From assembly GCA_903813345.2 (NCBI GenBank), contig CAIIXF020000007.1, positions 32,601,564 through 32,661,563 of the forward strand: DNA of 60,000 nucleotides, given 5' to 3'. Under the pieces are notes generated by a model. The model was given only the letters and a program-made list of their open reading frames with translations, did not search any database and was not told the DNA's origin. Made by a program: the position numbers and the translations under genes. The stretch comes from Owenia fusiformis. Lineage: Eukaryota; Annelida; Polychaeta; Sabellida; Oweniidae. Shown here piece after piece: positions 58,503-60,000 of the stretch (within the stretch, counting starts at the first letter, position 1; the number at the start of each line of letters is the position of its first letter).

Positions 58503-59118
58503 ACTATTGTTTTAGCTAGATGTTTAATATACAATCACATCTCTGATTGATACAGGGTAGTACAGAAAGTATGAAGAATTCAAAGTAATCTATGGATTTT
58601 TTCTGTGTCACTCTGTATCTGAACATACCTTTATCTTAATTTTCTCAGGGGTTCTTGACAATATTTTCAATCTTGCCTTTATCCAATTGGATAAGTCAGA
58701 GAATCAGGACATTGCATTCTCTGCCTTTAACTACAAAGAGTCACGAAAGTTAATTTTTTTACATAATCACTCATAAGATCTTCTCAGCATCAAAACTGTA
58801 AAATAAATCTTTAGTTGTATTCAGAGTGAAGTGTGGTGATCAGATGAAGATTCAGGGTGTTTCTCTATATGTATGTATATGGACTATATGGTGCAGTGCA
58901 CCTATGCTGATACTGATGTATCTTGATGCTAAAAGTTTAAATGCAATGATGTACAATCATATATGTATTGTTATTTAGATGTAAATGTAAATATGAGTTG
59001 TTTTATATATACACTGGTTGAACAAAGAATATCAGTTCCCCCAGATTATAGTCATTTAGAAACAAGAATGGTCAATTTGTAACTTGGTGGACATTTATGG
59101 TCATTTAGAAACAAGGTC
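58503..59118 (+). other. Presumed 3' UTR and flank of the BAMBI-like gene
   Basis: An AATAAA hexamer lies at 58802-58807, about 300 bp after the stop codon, and is the best candidate polyadenylation signal. Further on, gtcatttagaaacaag occurs twice (about 59052 and 59099), just before a minisatellite begins. Nothing else is recognised. Confidence 0.6.
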
Positions 59119-60000
59119 ATTTATCCATACCCTGTTTATTCTCCTTTGCCCTGTTTTATAACCTGTATCCCATTTCCTTATCTGTATTCTGTTTTCTCTC
59201 TTTTGCCCTGATTTCTCACCTGTACCCCATTTCCTCATCCGTATTCTGTTTTCTCTCATTTACCCTGTTTTATCACCTGTACCCCATTTCCTCATCCGTA
59301 TTCTGTTTTCTCTCCTTTGCCCTGTTTTCTCACCTGTACCGCATTTCCTCATCCATATTCTGTTTTCTCTCCTTTGCCCCGTTTTCTCACCTGTACCCCA
59401 TTTCCTCATCCGTATTCTGTTTTCTCTCCTTTGCCCTGTTTTCTCACCTGTACCCCATTTTCTCATCCGTTTTCTGTTTTCTCTCCTTGCCCTGTTTTCT
59501 CTCCTGTATCCCATTTCCTCATCCATATTCTGTTTTCTCTCCTTTTTCCTGTTTTCTCACCTGTACCCCATTTCCTCATCCGTATTCTGTTTTCTCTCAT
59601 TTACCCTGTTTTATCACCTGTACCCCATTTCCTCATTCGTATTCTGTTTTCTCTCCTTTGCCCTGTTTTCTCACCTGTACCCCATTTCCTCACCCATTTT
59701 CTGTTTTCTCTCCTTTGCCCTGTTTTCTCACCTGTACCCCATTTCCTCATCCATATTCTGTTTTCTCTCATTTGCCCTGTTTTATCACCTGTACCCCATT
59801 TCCTCATCCATATTCTGTTTTCTCTCCTTTGCCCTGTTTTCTCACCTGTACCCCATTTCCTCATCCATATTCTGTTTTCTCTCCTTTGCCCTGTTTTCTC
59901 ATCCATACCCTATTTCCTCATCCATTTCTTGAATTCTCCTCTTTGCCCTGTTTTCTCACCTATACTCCATTTTTTCATCCATATTCACCTGTACCCTGCC
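59119..60000. repeat. 57-bp pyrimidine-rich minisatellite, about 15 units, truncated by window end
   Basis: The unit reads ctcctttgccctgttttctc, acctgtaccccatttcctca, tccgtattctgttttct. About 15 units reach the last base. The plus strand is strongly pyrimidine-rich. The period is a multiple of three, so the minus strand remains open with a 19-residue lysine/arginine/glutamate-rich repeat (59260-59526 and 59601-59906); I regard this as a by-product. The right boundary is outside the window. Confidence 0.95.

Noticed and set aside
59260-59906. Minus-strand frames with 19-residue charged repeats
   Set aside because: They follow from a 57-bp period and have no start context, splice sites or unique flanking coding sequence.

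Overview
This is AT-rich animal genomic DNA, almost certainly from an invertebrate, probably marine. The evidence is spliced exons with GT-AG borders, a TGF-beta-type receptor ectodomain, many cut-and-paste transposons with target-site duplications (TSDs), LINEs, a Ty3/gypsy element, Helitron-like elements and several minisatellites. I cannot name the phylum from the sequence; a hemichordate, lophotrochozoan or similar would fit.

The one clear host gene lies at the right end: two exons (55397-55684 and 58015-58502, + strand) of a BAMBI-like BMP/activin pseudoreceptor. The first has the cysteine pattern of a type I receptor ectodomain. The second carries one membrane helix and a short, kinase-less tail. 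The signal-peptide exon is not identified and is probably upstream of or within the repeat-rich region to the left. A second, weaker candidate is a repeat-coding exon at about 12821-13497 (+) encoding eleven 18-residue repeats.

From left to right: 1-3940 is a 34-bp satellite with a recent duplication of about 0.95-1.08 kb inside it. 3.9-10 kb is mostly plain AT-rich DNA with a 50-bp minisatellite, two palindromic elements and a decayed tRNA-like sequence. 10.0-15.5 kb holds two copies of a Helitron-like family, one split by a 1.8-kb foldback transposon, and the 54-bp coding minisatellite. 19.5-31 kb has MITEs (miniature inverted-repeat elements) of several types: a CAGG-ended element, two MULE-like elements with 9-bp TSDs, a hAT-like element, and two of three copies of a 530-bp foldback. 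31.2-34.2 kb is a third Helitron-like copy interrupted by a 5'-truncated LINE. 35-37 kb is a 60/84-bp minisatellite hit by a Kolobok/T2-like MITE. 41.5-47.6 kb is a multi-level nest: a TIR element containing a Ty3/gypsy element, which contains an L1-like fragment, a piggyBac-like MITE and a 211-bp CAGG-ended element. 48.5-54.7 kb has mariner remnants, foldback copy 3 and the fourth Helitron-like copy. 59.1 kb to the end is a 57-bp minisatellite.

Most long open frames here are repeat artefacts, including several in minisatellites whose period is a multiple of three. The observations most worth pursuing are the CAC-ended foldback family with 5-bp TSDs, the Helitron-like family with expandable internal arrays, the insertion chronology at 41.5-47.6 kb, and the possible repeat-coding exon. 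All comparisons were made by eye; no database search was run.
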